Positions 9,075 through 16,778 of a stretch of 40,547 nt of DNA are shown in pieces (positions within the stretch are counted from its first letter, which is position 1; every line of letters starts with the position of its first letter). Origin of the DNA: Pseudomonadota bacterium. GTDB taxonomy: Bacteria; Pseudomonadota; Alphaproteobacteria; Sphingomonadales; Sphingomonadaceae. The position numbers were made by a program, and so were the translations under genes. The stretch spans positions 1 through 40,547 of the forward strand of contig CAUJIW010000132.1 in the NCBI GenBank assembly GCA_963205175.1, read 5' to 3'. The notes beneath the pieces were generated by a model that was not told the DNA's origin, searched no databases, and was given only the letters and a program-made list of their open reading frames with translations.

Positions 9075-11516
9075 ATGCGCGAGAATTGTCCATCTGGACA
9101 AGGTGCGCGTCGCGTCATGAATAACAGCCCCTCCTCGATCCTCCCGCGCGGCCGGTTATCCGGTCTGCGCGCGCTGTTTGGCGACCCGCTCAAGGAGCGC
9201 GAGCCGGACGAGGCCCTCACCAGCCATATCAGGGCCGAACAGATCGCCGCCATCGTCCGTCTTACCCCCGTCACGATGCTCGCCAATGCGGTCAATGCCG
9301 GCATTGTCGCCTTTGCCATGTGGGGTGAAGGGTACGACCTGTTCCTCGCCGGGTGGACGGCATTGCTGGCTGTGCTGATCACCCTGTCATTCGCTGGCTG
9401 GCTGCACAGCCAGCGCCATCCGCGCCGCCAGACGGCGACGGCAAAAGCCCTGAGCCGCGTGATCCTGTACGCCTGCCTGCTGGCCGTCACCTGGTCACTG
9501 GTGCCCCTGATTCTGTTCCCCGAGGCCAACAGCCAGCAACAGCTCCTGATCGCATCACTCAGTGCCGGCATGATCGGCGGCGGCGCCTTCGCCATGGCGA
9601 CCGTCCGGGCCGCCGCTTTCAGTTACGTGCTCATCCTCACCGCCACCTGCGCCCTGGCGCTGGAACTTGCGCGCTTTCCGATGACGCAGCTGATGGTGTT
9701 TCTGCTGGCAAGCTACGCCGTCATCGTCCTCAGCTCGGCGAGCGCCCACGCCCGTGTTTTCGTGTTGCGGCTGGCCGACCAGGCCGAACTGGAACGCCAG
9801 AGCCACGTCATCGGCCTGTTGCTGCGCGACTTCGAGGAATCGGCCAGCGACTGGCTGTGGGAGACCGACCGCAAGGGCGTCCTTGTTCACGTCTCCCGCC
9901 GGTTCGCCGAACTGGTGGGCTGCGAGGCCCGTGCCTTGCGCGGCACCAGCTTTCTGCACATTCTGGGCGGCCCCTCGACGCCCGTCTATCTATCCACACC
10001 CGATGGCGATTTCAGACCGGTGACGGACGTGGAGTCGCTTTTCAATACCCGGCAACCGTTTGGCGATGTCTTCATCTCGGTGATGGCCGATGGCGACTAC
10101 CGATGGTGGTGCCTGACCGCCAAGCCGATCCTCAACCCCGACGGCAGGTTCATCGGCTACCGCGGCGTCGGCGCCGACGTCACCGCCGCCAAGCAAGCCG
10201 AACTGAAGATCGCCCACATGGCCATGCATGACGTGGTGACCGGCCTGCCCAACCGGGCCTATTTCCGGGAAGCACTGGAACAGGCGCTGGACCGCAGCCG
10301 CCGGTACAAGAGCAGTTTCGCCGTGCAGCTGGTCGACCTCGACCGCTTCAAGGCGGTCAACGACACCCTGGGCCACCCCGCCGGCGACACCGTGCTGGAG
10401 GAAGTTGCCCAGCGGCTGCGCGGCATCGCCCGCGAGTCCGACGTCATTGTCCGCCTCGGTGGTGACGAATTCGCCATCCTGCAATGCGAGGCGCACAGCG
10501 AAGGTGAAGTTGCCGCACTGGCACGACGCATCGTCGACACGATCAGTGAACCGTACACGGTCAACGGCGCCCAGGTGGTCATCGGCGCCAGCATCGGTAT
10601 TGCACTTGCCCCGCGCGACGGCTCGGACGCCGACCAGCTGATGCGTCATGCCGACCTTGCCCTCTATCGCTCGAAATCCGACGGCCGCGGCACCTACTGT
10701 TTCTTCGTCGCCGAGATGGACCACCAGGCCCAGGCCCGCCGCATCCTGGAGCTGGACCTGCGCGAGGCCCTGGCGCAACGGCAATTGTCGTTGCACTTCC
10801 AGCCGATCGTCAACATCAAGAGCGGGCAGGTCAGCGGGTTCGAGGCGCTGCTGCGCTGGCGACACCCGGATCGCGGCATGATTTCCCCCGCCGAGTTCAT
10901 TCCCGTCGCCGAAGAGACCGGCCTCATCCAGGCGGTTGGCGAATGGGTGATTCATGAGGCCTGTCGCGAGGCCGCCAGTTGGCCCGCACCGCTCAAGGTC
11001 GCCGTCAACCTCTCACCCTCGCAGTTCCGCAATCGGCAGCTGGTCGACATCATTCAGCAGGCACTCACCACCAGCGGCCTGCCACCGGAACGGCTGGAGA
11101 TCGAGATCACGGAATCGCTGCTGCTGGAGGACAACGACGCAGTGCTGCACATGCTGAGCGCCCTGCGCGAGAAAGGGGTACGGATTTCGCTCGACGACTT
11201 CGGCACCGGCTTCTCGTCACTGGGCTACCTGCGCAGCTTCCCCTTCACCAAGATCAAGATCGACCAGTCGTTCATCCGCGATGTCGCCACCCGCAACGAC
11301 TCCGCCGCCATTGTCCGTGCCGTCACCGGGCTCGCCAACTCGCTGGGCATGGTCACCACGGCCGAAGGGGTCGAAACCAGCGAGCAACTCGATGCGCTGC
11401 GCGGCTTCGACTGCGTGGAAGTCCAGGGCTACCTGGTCAGCCGTCCGGTGCCCGCCCAGGACATCCGGCACCTGATCCTCAACTGGCAGGCCCACCGCCG
11501 CATCCTGGCGGCCTGA
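9075..11516 (+). CDS. Membrane PAS-GGDEF-EAL cyclic-di-GMP enzyme
   Basis: 813 residues from ATG 9075; an alternative ATG at 9117 would drop 14 residues, and neither has a strong ribosome-binding site. Order: about five membrane segments (roughly 57-215), a PAS domain (about 230-370, DWLWETDRKGVLVHVSRRFAELVG), a GGDEF domain with intact GGDEF at 462-466 and an inhibitory-site RESD at 453-456 spaced five residues before it, and an EAL domain with EALLRW at 590-595 and DDFGTGFSSLGYL. Both catalytic signatures are present, so the protein could make and degrade c-di-GMP, with product inhibition through the I-site. The membrane part is not a recognised MHYT domain. Runs convergently into the sRNA pair. 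Confidence 0.93.
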   Translation: MRENCPSGQGARRVMNNSPSSILPRGRLSGLRALFGDPLKEREPDEALTSHIRAEQIAAIVRLTPVTMLANAVNAGIVAFAMWGEGYDLFLAGWTALLAVLITLSFAGWLHSQRHPRRQTATAKALSRVILYACLLAVTWSLVPLILFPEANSQQQLLIASLSAGMIGGGAFAMATVRAAAFSYVLILTATCALALELARFPMTQLMVFLLASYAVIVLSSASAHARVFVLRLADQAELERQSHVIGLLLRDFEESASDWLWETDRKGVLVHVSRRFAELVGCEARALRGTSFLHILGGPSTPVYLSTPDGDFRPVTDVESLFNTRQPFGDVFISVMADGDYRWWCLTAKPILNPDGRFIGYRGVGADVTAAKQAELKIAHMAMHDVVTGLPNRAYFREALEQALDRSRRYKSSFAVQLVDLDRFKAVNDTLGHPAGDTVLEEVAQRLRGIARESDVIVRLGGDEFAILQCEAHSEGEVAALARRIVDTISEPYTVNGAQVVIGASIGIALAPRDGSDADQLMRHADLALYRSKSDGRGTYCFFVAEMDHQAQARRILELDLREALAQRQLSLHFQPIVNIKSGQVSGFEALLRWRHPDRGMISPAEFIPVAEETGLIQAVGEWVIHEACREAASWPAPLKVAVNLSPSQFRNRQLVDIIQQALTTSGLPPERLEIEITESLLLEDNDAVLHMLSALREKGVRISLDDFGTGFSSLGYLRSFPFTKIKIDQSFIRDVATRNDSAAIVRAVTGLANSLGMVTTAEGVETSEQLDALRGFDCVEVQGYLVSRPVPAQDIRHLILNWQAHRRILAA

Positions 11517-11538
11517 CCGCCGCCACACGGGCGCGCAC

Positions 11539-11569
11539 AAAAAAATGGCCGGGCGTTGCCGCCCGGCCA
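11539..11569 (-). terminator. Intrinsic terminator of sRNA copy 1
   Basis: On the minus strand, TGGCCGGGCG pairs perfectly with CGCCCGGCCA around a GCAA (GNRA) tetraloop (11546-11569), followed directly by seven T (11539-11545). The T run exists only in this orientation, which fixes the transcribed strand. It also faces the convergent GGDEF-EAL gene. Confidence 0.9.
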
Positions 11570-11694
11570 GTTCGCATAGGGATGTCTCATCGGGGGGATG
11601 AGACGGGTCCGATACGGGGGGAGGACCGATCGAACCGGGCTTGAAGCCTCGGGGGGAGGAGAGGAGGCCTCAAGCAACGCTGCAATGCAGCACA
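11539..11694 (-). ncRNA. Small RNA copy 1, three C-rich-loop hairpins plus terminator (cuckoo/CcsR-like)
   Basis: Read on the minus strand from a predicted start near 11694: a short GCTGC-ATT-GCAGC hairpin (11679-11691); hairpin 1, 10 bp (11641-11650 with 11664-11673), loop CUCUCCUCCCCCC; hairpin 2, 5 bp (11606-11610 with 11623-11627), loop with UCCCCCC; hairpin 3, 8 bp GUCUCAUC/GAUGAGAC with loop CCCCC (11584-11604); then an intrinsic terminator. Hairpin 1 pairs fully only on the minus strand, where the 11645/11669 position is G-U. C-rich CCUCC loops exposed on successive hairpins are the hallmark of alphaproteobacterial cuckoo RNAs (CcsR of Rhodobacter, alpha-r15 of Sinorhizobium), which also occur in tandem. 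Family membership is inferred from architecture, not from a search. Confidence 0.8.
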
Positions 11695-11700
11695 CGGAGG

Positions 11701-11729
11701 ATATGGGCTGCCAGAGTCGTCGGCGCCAG
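11701..11729 (-). promoter_or_regulatory. Promoter-like element of sRNA copy 1
   Basis: Minus-strand CTGGCG (11724-11729) and CCATAT (11701-11706) are separated by exactly 17 bp. The same pair with the same spacing precedes copy 2 although the spacer between them has diverged, which argues for selection on the two hexamers. The -10 CCATAT resembles alphaproteobacterial RpoH-type -10 elements (CYTATNT), a sigma factor known to drive CcsR RNAs; the -35 fits less well. Confidence 0.55.
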
Positions 11730-11868
11730 TGGGCGTTTGCGCAAAGCAGGCATAAAGAATTTGCATACCTGCGCAGACGCCGCGGAAAACCGCCGTTTTC
11801 AGGCCTCACCCCCCTCCGGCCCGCTGCCTGCGTCGGGATGTCGCGCCTTTATGCCCTCATGTTGAAAC

Positions 11869-11899
11869 AAAAAAATGGCCGGGCGTTGCCGCCCGGCCA
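11869..11899 (-). terminator. Intrinsic terminator of sRNA copy 2
   Basis: Identical to the terminator of copy 1: 10-bp stem, GCAA loop, seven T on the minus strand (11869-11875). Confidence 0.9.
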
Positions 11900-12024
11900 G
11901 TTCGCATAGGGATGTCTCATCGGGGGGATGAGACGGGTCCGATACGGGGGGAGGACCGATCGAACCGGGCTTGAAACCTCGGGGGGAGGAGAGGAGGTCT
12001 CAAGCAACGCTGCAATGCAGCACA
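11869..12024 (-). ncRNA. Small RNA copy 2, paralogue of copy 1
   Basis: Same architecture as copy 1, shifted by 330 bp: start near 12024, GCTGC palindrome (12009-12021), hairpin 1 (11971-11980 with 11994-12003), hairpin 2 (11936-11940 with 11953-11957), hairpin 3 (11914-11934), terminator (11869-11899). Relative to copy 1, hairpin 1 has a C-G to U-A exchange (11976/11998) that keeps the pair, a compensatory change supporting a selected RNA structure. All loop sequences are identical to copy 1, suggesting the C-rich loops are the functional part. Transcription runs toward copy 1; readthrough could give a longer tandem transcript. Confidence 0.8.
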
Positions 12025-12030
12025 CGGGTG

Positions 12031-12059
12031 ATATGGTCGCATCGAGGCACGATTGCCAG
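12031..12059 (-). promoter_or_regulatory. Promoter-like element of sRNA copy 2
   Basis: Minus-strand CTGGCA (12054-12059), 17 bp, CCATAT (12031-12036). It starts 48 bp downstream of the lysR stop, so copy 2 probably has its own promoter and is not just the lysR 3' end, though processing from a lysR transcript cannot be excluded. Confidence 0.55.
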
Positions 12060-12106
12060 AGGGGTATTGTGCAATGCAGATATGCAAATAATGCATAGAA
12101 AGTGGA

Positions 12107-13003
12107 TCAGGCCATGCCCAACTGCTCAGGCGTCATGCGGGCAGCAAGGAAGTCGCGCAGCACCACAACCCGGATCGAACGCTTAAGCTCGCGGGGATAA
12201 ACGAAATAGATCGGAAAACGCGGCCCCACCGCGTCGGTCAGCAACGGCATGACCTTGCCGGAGTGCTTGAACAGATAGCTCGGCAGCGCACCTATGCCGA
12301 TCCCCGCCTCCACCGCCTGCAGCAGGCCGTAGATATTGTTGAGCGCCAGCACCGGCTCACGCCGGCCATGGCTGGCGCCCGCATCTAGAATCCAGTTGAC
12401 GTCCTTCAGCGGGTCGGGCGCGTGCGGCCCGTAGGCGACGATACGATGCTGATCGAGATCCTGCACCGCCTGCGGCCGCCCGAACCGCTCCAGATAGCTC
12501 GGCGCGGCACAGATGACATGGCGCACCGTCGCCAGATGCTTCTGGATCAGGTCCGACTGCTTGGGCTCATGAAAGCGGATCGCCACGTCCGCCTGCCGCG
12601 TCGACAGGTCGACATCATCGTCCGACAGCCACAGGCTGAGCTTGATGTCAGGATACTGCTCAAGAAAATCCTTGAGATGGTGAATGAGCCAGGTGGAGCC
12701 GAAACTGACCGTGGTGGTCAGTCGCAACTCCCCCGATGGCTTCGAGCGGGTGGCCTGAATGGAACGCTCGGCGGAGTCGATGCGTTCACTGACGTTGCGG
12801 GCCGCCGCCAGCAGCTGCTCGCCCTCGTGCGTCAGGGCCAGACCCCGGGCATGGCGATGGAACAGCGCCGCGCCCAGATCCGTCTCCAGCGCCTGGATCT
12901 GACGGGAAAGCGCGGGCTGACTCTGATGCAGCCGACGGGCTGCCTCGGTGAAGCTGCCCGCCTCGGCCACCGCGTGAAACAGTCGCAGCTTCTCCCAGTC
13001 CAT
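12107..13003 (-). CDS. LysR-family transcriptional regulator
   Basis: 298 residues. The N-terminal winged helix-turn-helix (about 1-60) is classic: MDWEKLRLFHAVAEAGSFTEAARRLHQSQPALSRQIQALETDLGAALFHR. The effector-binding domain follows (about 90-290) with VEAGIGIGALPSYL near its end. The frame extends further upstream into trxB, but ATG 13003 begins the conserved domain and lies 13 bp after the trxB stop, giving a trxB-lysR operon. No divergently placed target is visible, so its regulon is unknown; redox or thiol-related control is a guess from the neighbour. Confidence 0.93.
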   Translation of the reverse strand: MDWEKLRLFHAVAEAGSFTEAARRLHQSQPALSRQIQALETDLGAALFHRHARGLALTHEGEQLLAAARNVSERIDSAERSIQATRSKPSGELRLTTTVSFGSTWLIHHLKDFLEQYPDIKLSLWLSDDDVDLSTRQADVAIRFHEPKQSDLIQKHLATVRHVICAAPSYLERFGRPQAVQDLDQHRIVAYGPHAPDPLKDVNWILDAGASHGRREPVLALNNIYGLLQAVEAGIGIGALPSYLFKHSGKVMPLLTDAVGPRFPIYFVYPRELKRSIRVVVLRDFLAARMTPEQLGMA

Positions 13004-13016
13004 TGGCGGCGCGCGC

Positions 13017-13979
13017 CTACTCTGCTGCCGGCACGGCGGCGTGGTGCGCCAGGAACCGTTCCGCCTCCAGCGCCGCCATGCAGCCCATGCCGGCCGCCGT
13101 GACAGCCTGACGATAGACCTTGTCCTTGACGTCCCCGGCGGCGAACACGCCGGGAACCGAAGTCTCGGTCGAGTCCGGCCTGGTGACCAGATACCCCTCG
13201 TCGTCCATGGCCAGCTGTCCCTTGAACAGGCCGGTGGCCGGATCGTGACCAATGGCGACAAACAGGCCATCGGTCGCCAGTTCGCTGATCTCGCCCGTCA
13301 CCAGATCGCGCAAGCGAACGCCGGTAACGCCCAGCGGCTCGCTGGTGCCCAGCACCTCCTCGACCGCGCTGTTCCACACGACCTCGACCTTGGGATGGGC
13401 GAACAGGCGCTGCTGGTTGGTCTTGTCGGCGCGCAGGGTGTCGCGGCGATGCACCAGCGTCACCTTGGTGGCGAAATTGGTGAGGAACAACGCCTCCTCG
13501 ACGGCCGAGTTGCCGCCGCCGACCACCACCACCTGCTTGCCGCGGTAGAAGAAGCCGTCGCAGGTGGCGCAGGCGGACACGCCGAAACCCTGGAACTTCT
13601 GTTCACTCGGCAGGCCGAGCCAGCGGGCCTGGGCGCCGGTGCAGATGATCAGCGTTTCAGCCAGATAGGTGGTGCCGGAGTCGCCGGTCACCCGGAACGG
13701 CCGCCGGGAAAGGTCGACGCCGGTGATGTGTTCGCTGAGGATCTTGGCGCCGACATGAGTCGCCTGGGCCTGCATCTGCTCCATCAGCCACGGCCCCTGG
13801 ACCGGCTCGGCGAAACCGGGAAAGTTCTCGACCTCGGTCGTGATGGTCAGCTGGCCGCCAGGCTGGATGCCGGCCACCAGCAGCGGCTCAAGGGCGGCGC
13901 GCGCGGCATAGATGGCGGCCGTGAGACCGGCCGGGCCGGAACCGAGGATCAGCACACGGGTGGAAATCGTCTCGCTCAT
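13017..13979 (-). CDS. trxB: Thioredoxin-disulfide reductase
   Basis: 320 residues, standard for the low-molecular-weight bacterial enzyme that reduces thioredoxin with NADPH in the cytosol. Visible: FAD motif GSGPAG (13-18), redox-active C137-A-T-C140 in GVSACATCDGFFYRGK, NADPH motif VVVGGGNSAVEEALFL, HRR motif in LVHRRDTLRADK for NADPH phosphate, and the C-terminal FAD motif VPGVFAAGDVKDK. ATG 13979 is chosen because it begins the conserved MSETISTRVLILG and has AAGGA 10 bp upstream; the open frame continues 23 codons further up without similarity to the family. Confidence 0.96.
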   Translation of the reverse strand: MSETISTRVLILGSGPAGLTAAIYAARAALEPLLVAGIQPGGQLTITTEVENFPGFAEPVQGPWLMEQMQAQATHVGAKILSEHITGVDLSRRPFRVTGDSGTTYLAETLIICTGAQARWLGLPSEQKFQGFGVSACATCDGFFYRGKQVVVVGGGNSAVEEALFLTNFATKVTLVHRRDTLRADKTNQQRLFAHPKVEVVWNSAVEEVLGTSEPLGVTGVRLRDLVTGEISELATDGLFVAIGHDPATGLFKGQLAMDDEGYLVTRPDSTETSVPGVFAAGDVKDKVYRQAVTAAGMGCMAALEAERFLAHHAAVPAAE

Positions 13980-14068
13980 GGATAGATCGTCCTTAACATC
14001 GCGGGTCTCAACATCAGGGGGCGCCATGCCCGGAATCGGACCCTGCATATAAGTGCGCCGATCCCGAT

Positions 14069-16006
14069 TTACGACACCTGATGTGATCGTTGCCGCGCAG
14101 AGTCGGGCGCGGGTGGCACCACAAGCTGAAACACACCCGCCGAAACCTCAAGCCGCCCCCCCATGGCGGCCGCCAGACGATCGATCAGGCGGGTGGACAG
14201 CATCGCATCCGGCATCGGTGCCCGTGCCGCGTCGGGTCGCTGGACCTGGAAGGCAATATCACCGCCGGGCAGGGCTTTCAGCCCTGTCACCACTGTCTCG
14301 CCCGGATGGGCGCCGGCAGCGGCCAGCACCAGCAGCCGGCCCAGGGCGCGCTTGATGAAATGCGGATCGCCACGCATCGGCGGCACCGCGCCGCCGATGC
14401 GGCTGACGAGATAGACCCCGCGCCGGTGGGCCTGCTCCTGGTGGGCATCGACCAGCGACTGGACCAGCTCGGCGGGATTGAACAGCTCGTCGAGCAACTG
14501 GTAGCTGCCGCGCTTGAGCCGGGTGGTGTCCTGCACCGAATCAATGGCCCCCATCAGTTGTTCGGCTTCGGTGATGATCCCCGACGCGCGCTTGCGATAG
14601 GGTTCCGGCACCGGCCCCACCGTCTCGCTCTCGATCATCTGGGCAAAGCCCATGATGGCATTGAGCGGCGTGCGCACCTCGTGCGCCATGGTGGAGAGCG
14701 CCTCGCCGGCCAGCAGCGATTCCTGCGCCGTTGCCTCGGCCTCCTGCGTATCGGACACCGATGAACGAGACACCGCCGCCGGCCGCTGGAGCACGGCGGT
14801 GGCGGTGCCGCGGTAGCCGAGATATTGCCCAGTCGTGCGATCAAAGTAGGGCACGCCGGCAAACAGCCACCGCCCCTGCGCCGCCCCCTCGGCGATACGC
14901 ACCCTGATGTCGCGGAACGGCACCCGCCGCCGCATCGGCCCCTCCAGGGCCGCACCGGCCGCCACGGCCAGCGACAGCAGCGACTGACCGACCAGTTCAG
15001 CCTCGTCCGACGAGGAAAGACCATCAACATAGCGCAACACGGACAGCCGGTCCGTCTCCCAGCGCCAGTCCGCCACCGACGACGCCAGATCGCGGAACAT
15101 CCGCTCCGGCCGGGGAGGCAACGGCAGACCGGTGTCGTTGGCCGCCACGGCGGGCGTTTCGGACGCCCGCGGACGCCCCGGCCAGGGAATCACCTGTCGC
15201 GTGTCCTCCTCGGGCCGGGCCTGCGGCGCCGCGTCGACATCCATCGACACCGGCGCCCCCCCGACCGCCGGCATGGCCATGCGCGCCCGGTAGGCCTCGA
15301 TGCGGTCGATCAGACGTCGCACCTGCGCGTCATCGTCGGTCGCCGGCGGCTGATCCGGCGGCACCACATCGGGCGACGTCGGAGTGGCGGTGGCGGGCTC
15401 GGATACGGGCTGAACCGGACCGGAGGACACCCTCGCCGCGGTGTCCGCCGGCTGACATGCGAGTGCGCCCGCATCGTGCACATCGGGCAGGCGCCCCGCC
15501 GATGGCCGACCGTCCTCCAGCATCGGCACCGCCGGCCCGAAGCGGGCGAGGAACCGCCGAACCCGCGCCGGCAGGCCCGTGCGTGCGGCCATGATGGCAC
15601 GAGCCCGCGGCGGCGCGCACCACGCAATGTCCTCCCAGGCCGTATCCGGCAGGCGCGCCGCCAGCAGCAGCGGCGCCAGCACGGTGGGATCCTCATCCAG
15701 AAACAGCGCAACCAGATCCACCTGATCGGCGGCGTAACGCGTCACCAGCGCCGCCATCTCGCGGCGAGTCAGGGCGTCCGTCGCCGGACGCGCCTGATGC
15801 AGAGCGTCCAGCACACGCTCATAGCGGCGGTCATCCGGGGTCACCCGCTGCTGGATCAGCATGTCGATCAACTGGCGGAACACGGCCGTCTGGGCCGGGC
15901 CGGAGCAGTCCTCCGCCAGCCTCAGAATCGTCTCGACGCCATCGTCAAACTGCACAAGCCCCTCGATGCATCCCGTTGGCAGGCTGTCCAACCTGCCTGC
16001 GGGCAC
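14069..16006 (-). CDS. PAS/HisKA histidine-kinase-like protein with degenerate ATPase domain
   Basis: 645 residues from GTG 16006 (start uncertain). No membrane segment. An N-terminal helical region (about 20-170) looks like the HEAT-type repeats of DUF2336 proteins; a Pro/Ala-rich linker follows (about 175-300); a PAS-like domain (about 305-405) carries DWRWETDRLSVLRYVDG and the Y-L-G-Y-R-G-T ending; then a dimerisation/phosphoacceptor helix with H442 in STMAHEVRTPLNAIMGFAQMI. The segment where a HATPase domain belongs has RALGRLLVLAAAGAHPGE in place of the Asn-containing N box and no DxGxG or GxGxGL motif. It may be a phosphotransfer or non-catalytic partner of another kinase. 89 bp upstream of trxB on the same strand. 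Confidence 0.8.
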   Translation of the reverse strand: MPAGRLDSLPTGCIEGLVQFDDGVETILRLAEDCSGPAQTAVFRQLIDMLIQQRVTPDDRRYERVLDALHQARPATDALTRREMAALVTRYAADQVDLVALFLDEDPTVLAPLLLAARLPDTAWEDIAWCAPPRARAIMAARTGLPARVRRFLARFGPAVPMLEDGRPSAGRLPDVHDAGALACQPADTAARVSSGPVQPVSEPATATPTSPDVVPPDQPPATDDDAQVRRLIDRIEAYRARMAMPAVGGAPVSMDVDAAPQARPEEDTRQVIPWPGRPRASETPAVAANDTGLPLPPRPERMFRDLASSVADWRWETDRLSVLRYVDGLSSSDEAELVGQSLLSLAVAAGAALEGPMRRRVPFRDIRVRIAEGAAQGRWLFAGVPYFDRTTGQYLGYRGTATAVLQRPAAVSRSSVSDTQEAEATAQESLLAGEALSTMAHEVRTPLNAIMGFAQMIESETVGPVPEPYRKRASGIITEAEQLMGAIDSVQDTTRLKRGSYQLLDELFNPAELVQSLVDAHQEQAHRRGVYLVSRIGGAVPPMRGDPHFIKRALGRLLVLAAAGAHPGETVVTGLKALPGGDIAFQVQRPDAARAPMPDAMLSTRLIDRLAAAMGGRLEVSAGVFQLVVPPAPDSARQRSHQVS

Positions 16007-16189
16007 CCTTGCCCCCGGTGCTGCCCGCCAGATCTCTCACGGTCGAGAATCGCGCGACGCCGCATGCCTGACCATGTTTCACGTCGTCGACGGATTCAAT
16101 GCGAAACCGGGTAATGCGCGACCATCGCCGGCAGGTGAGCGCCACCAGTTAACCACGCCAGTCGCCCAGAAAAGGTTAACACACCGCCG

Positions 16190-16282
16190 CGGGACAATCT
16201 CTTGTAACGAAATCGCCCTTGAATGACATAATATTACACTGTAGGCACTGAGTGTTGGTATAAATTGCGCAAGGGAATTGGC
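16190..16282. promoter_or_regulatory. AT-rich divergent control region before the Lrp-type gene
   Basis: The 276-bp gap between the kinase-like gene and the Lrp gene contains a markedly AT-rich tract (about 16205-16267) in an otherwise GC-rich window, including TATAAA at 16260-16265 and an ACACT/AGTGT dyad with a 10-bp centre (about 16235-16255). This is where divergent promoters and an Lrp-type autoregulatory site would be expected; no exact start sites can be fixed. Confidence 0.3.
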
Positions 16283-16762
16283 GTGGCGCGGGCGAAACTG
16301 GACGCTGTGGACCGCAGGATCTTGGCCAATCTGCAGGACGAGGGTCGGATGACCAACGTCGAGCTGGCCACCCGCGCGGGAATCACCGCCCCCCCCTGCC
16401 TGCGCCGGGTCCGCACGCTGGAGGAAAGCGGCGTCATCCGCGGCTACCACGCCGACCTCGACCCCGAAGCGCTGGGCTACTCGATCATCGTCTTCGCGCT
16501 GGTCAGCCTGAAGAGCCAGGCGGAGGCCGACCTGCAGCTGTTCGAGCAGCATGTGGAGACACTGCCGGAAGTCCGCGAGTGCTACATGCTGAACGGCGAA
16601 ATCGACTTCGTGCTGAAAATCGTCGCCACCGACCTGCAGGCCTTCCAGCGCTTCCTCACCTCGCGTCTGACCCCGGCGCCCAACGTCGCCAGCGTCAAGA
16701 CCTCGCTGGTGATCCGCACCTCGAAGCGCCAGCCGGGCGTGCCGGTGGCGCTGGAGCAGTAA
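16283..16762 (+). CDS. Lrp/AsnC-family transcriptional regulator
   Basis: 159 residues. The N-terminal helix-turn-helix (LDAVDRRILANLQDEGRMTNVELATRAGITAPPCLRRVRTLEESGVIRGY) is typical of Lrp, and the C-terminal RAM ligand-binding domain (about 70-150) has the EVRECYMLNGEIDFVLKIVATDLQAFQRF signature. Such proteins are octameric feast/famine regulators sensing amino acids. GTG 16283 is chosen over an upstream in-frame TTG (16265) because AAGGGA lies 6 bp before it. Divergent from the kinase-like gene. Confidence 0.93.
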   Translation: MARAKLDAVDRRILANLQDEGRMTNVELATRAGITAPPCLRRVRTLEESGVIRGYHADLDPEALGYSIIVFALVSLKSQAEADLQLFEQHVETLPEVRECYMLNGEIDFVLKIVATDLQAFQRFLTSRLTPAPNVASVKTSLVIRTSKRQPGVPVALEQ

Positions 16763-16778
16763 GCCGCGCCAGCAAGGC

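Larger units (their letters stand above)
11537..12027. repeat. Tandem direct repeat, 330-bp period, two near-identical ~160-bp cores
   Basis: The stretch 11537-11697 recurs at 11867-12027 at a constant offset of 330 bp. Over the core there are only two internal changes (11646 G to A, 11668 C to T) plus a few at the upstream end; both internal changes fall in one base pair of one hairpin. Beyond the core, similarity continues upstream in weaker form (promoter-like elements). The rest of the 590-bp gap between the GGDEF-EAL gene and lysR holds no protein gene. Confidence 0.9.

Noticed and set aside
11537..12027. The same repeats read on the plus strand as G-rich RNAs or as parts of small proteins
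   Set aside because: The terminator T run, the full pairing of hairpin 1 (G-U wobble) and the promoter-like hexamers exist only on the minus strand; the short frames that cross the repeats have no ribosome-binding site.
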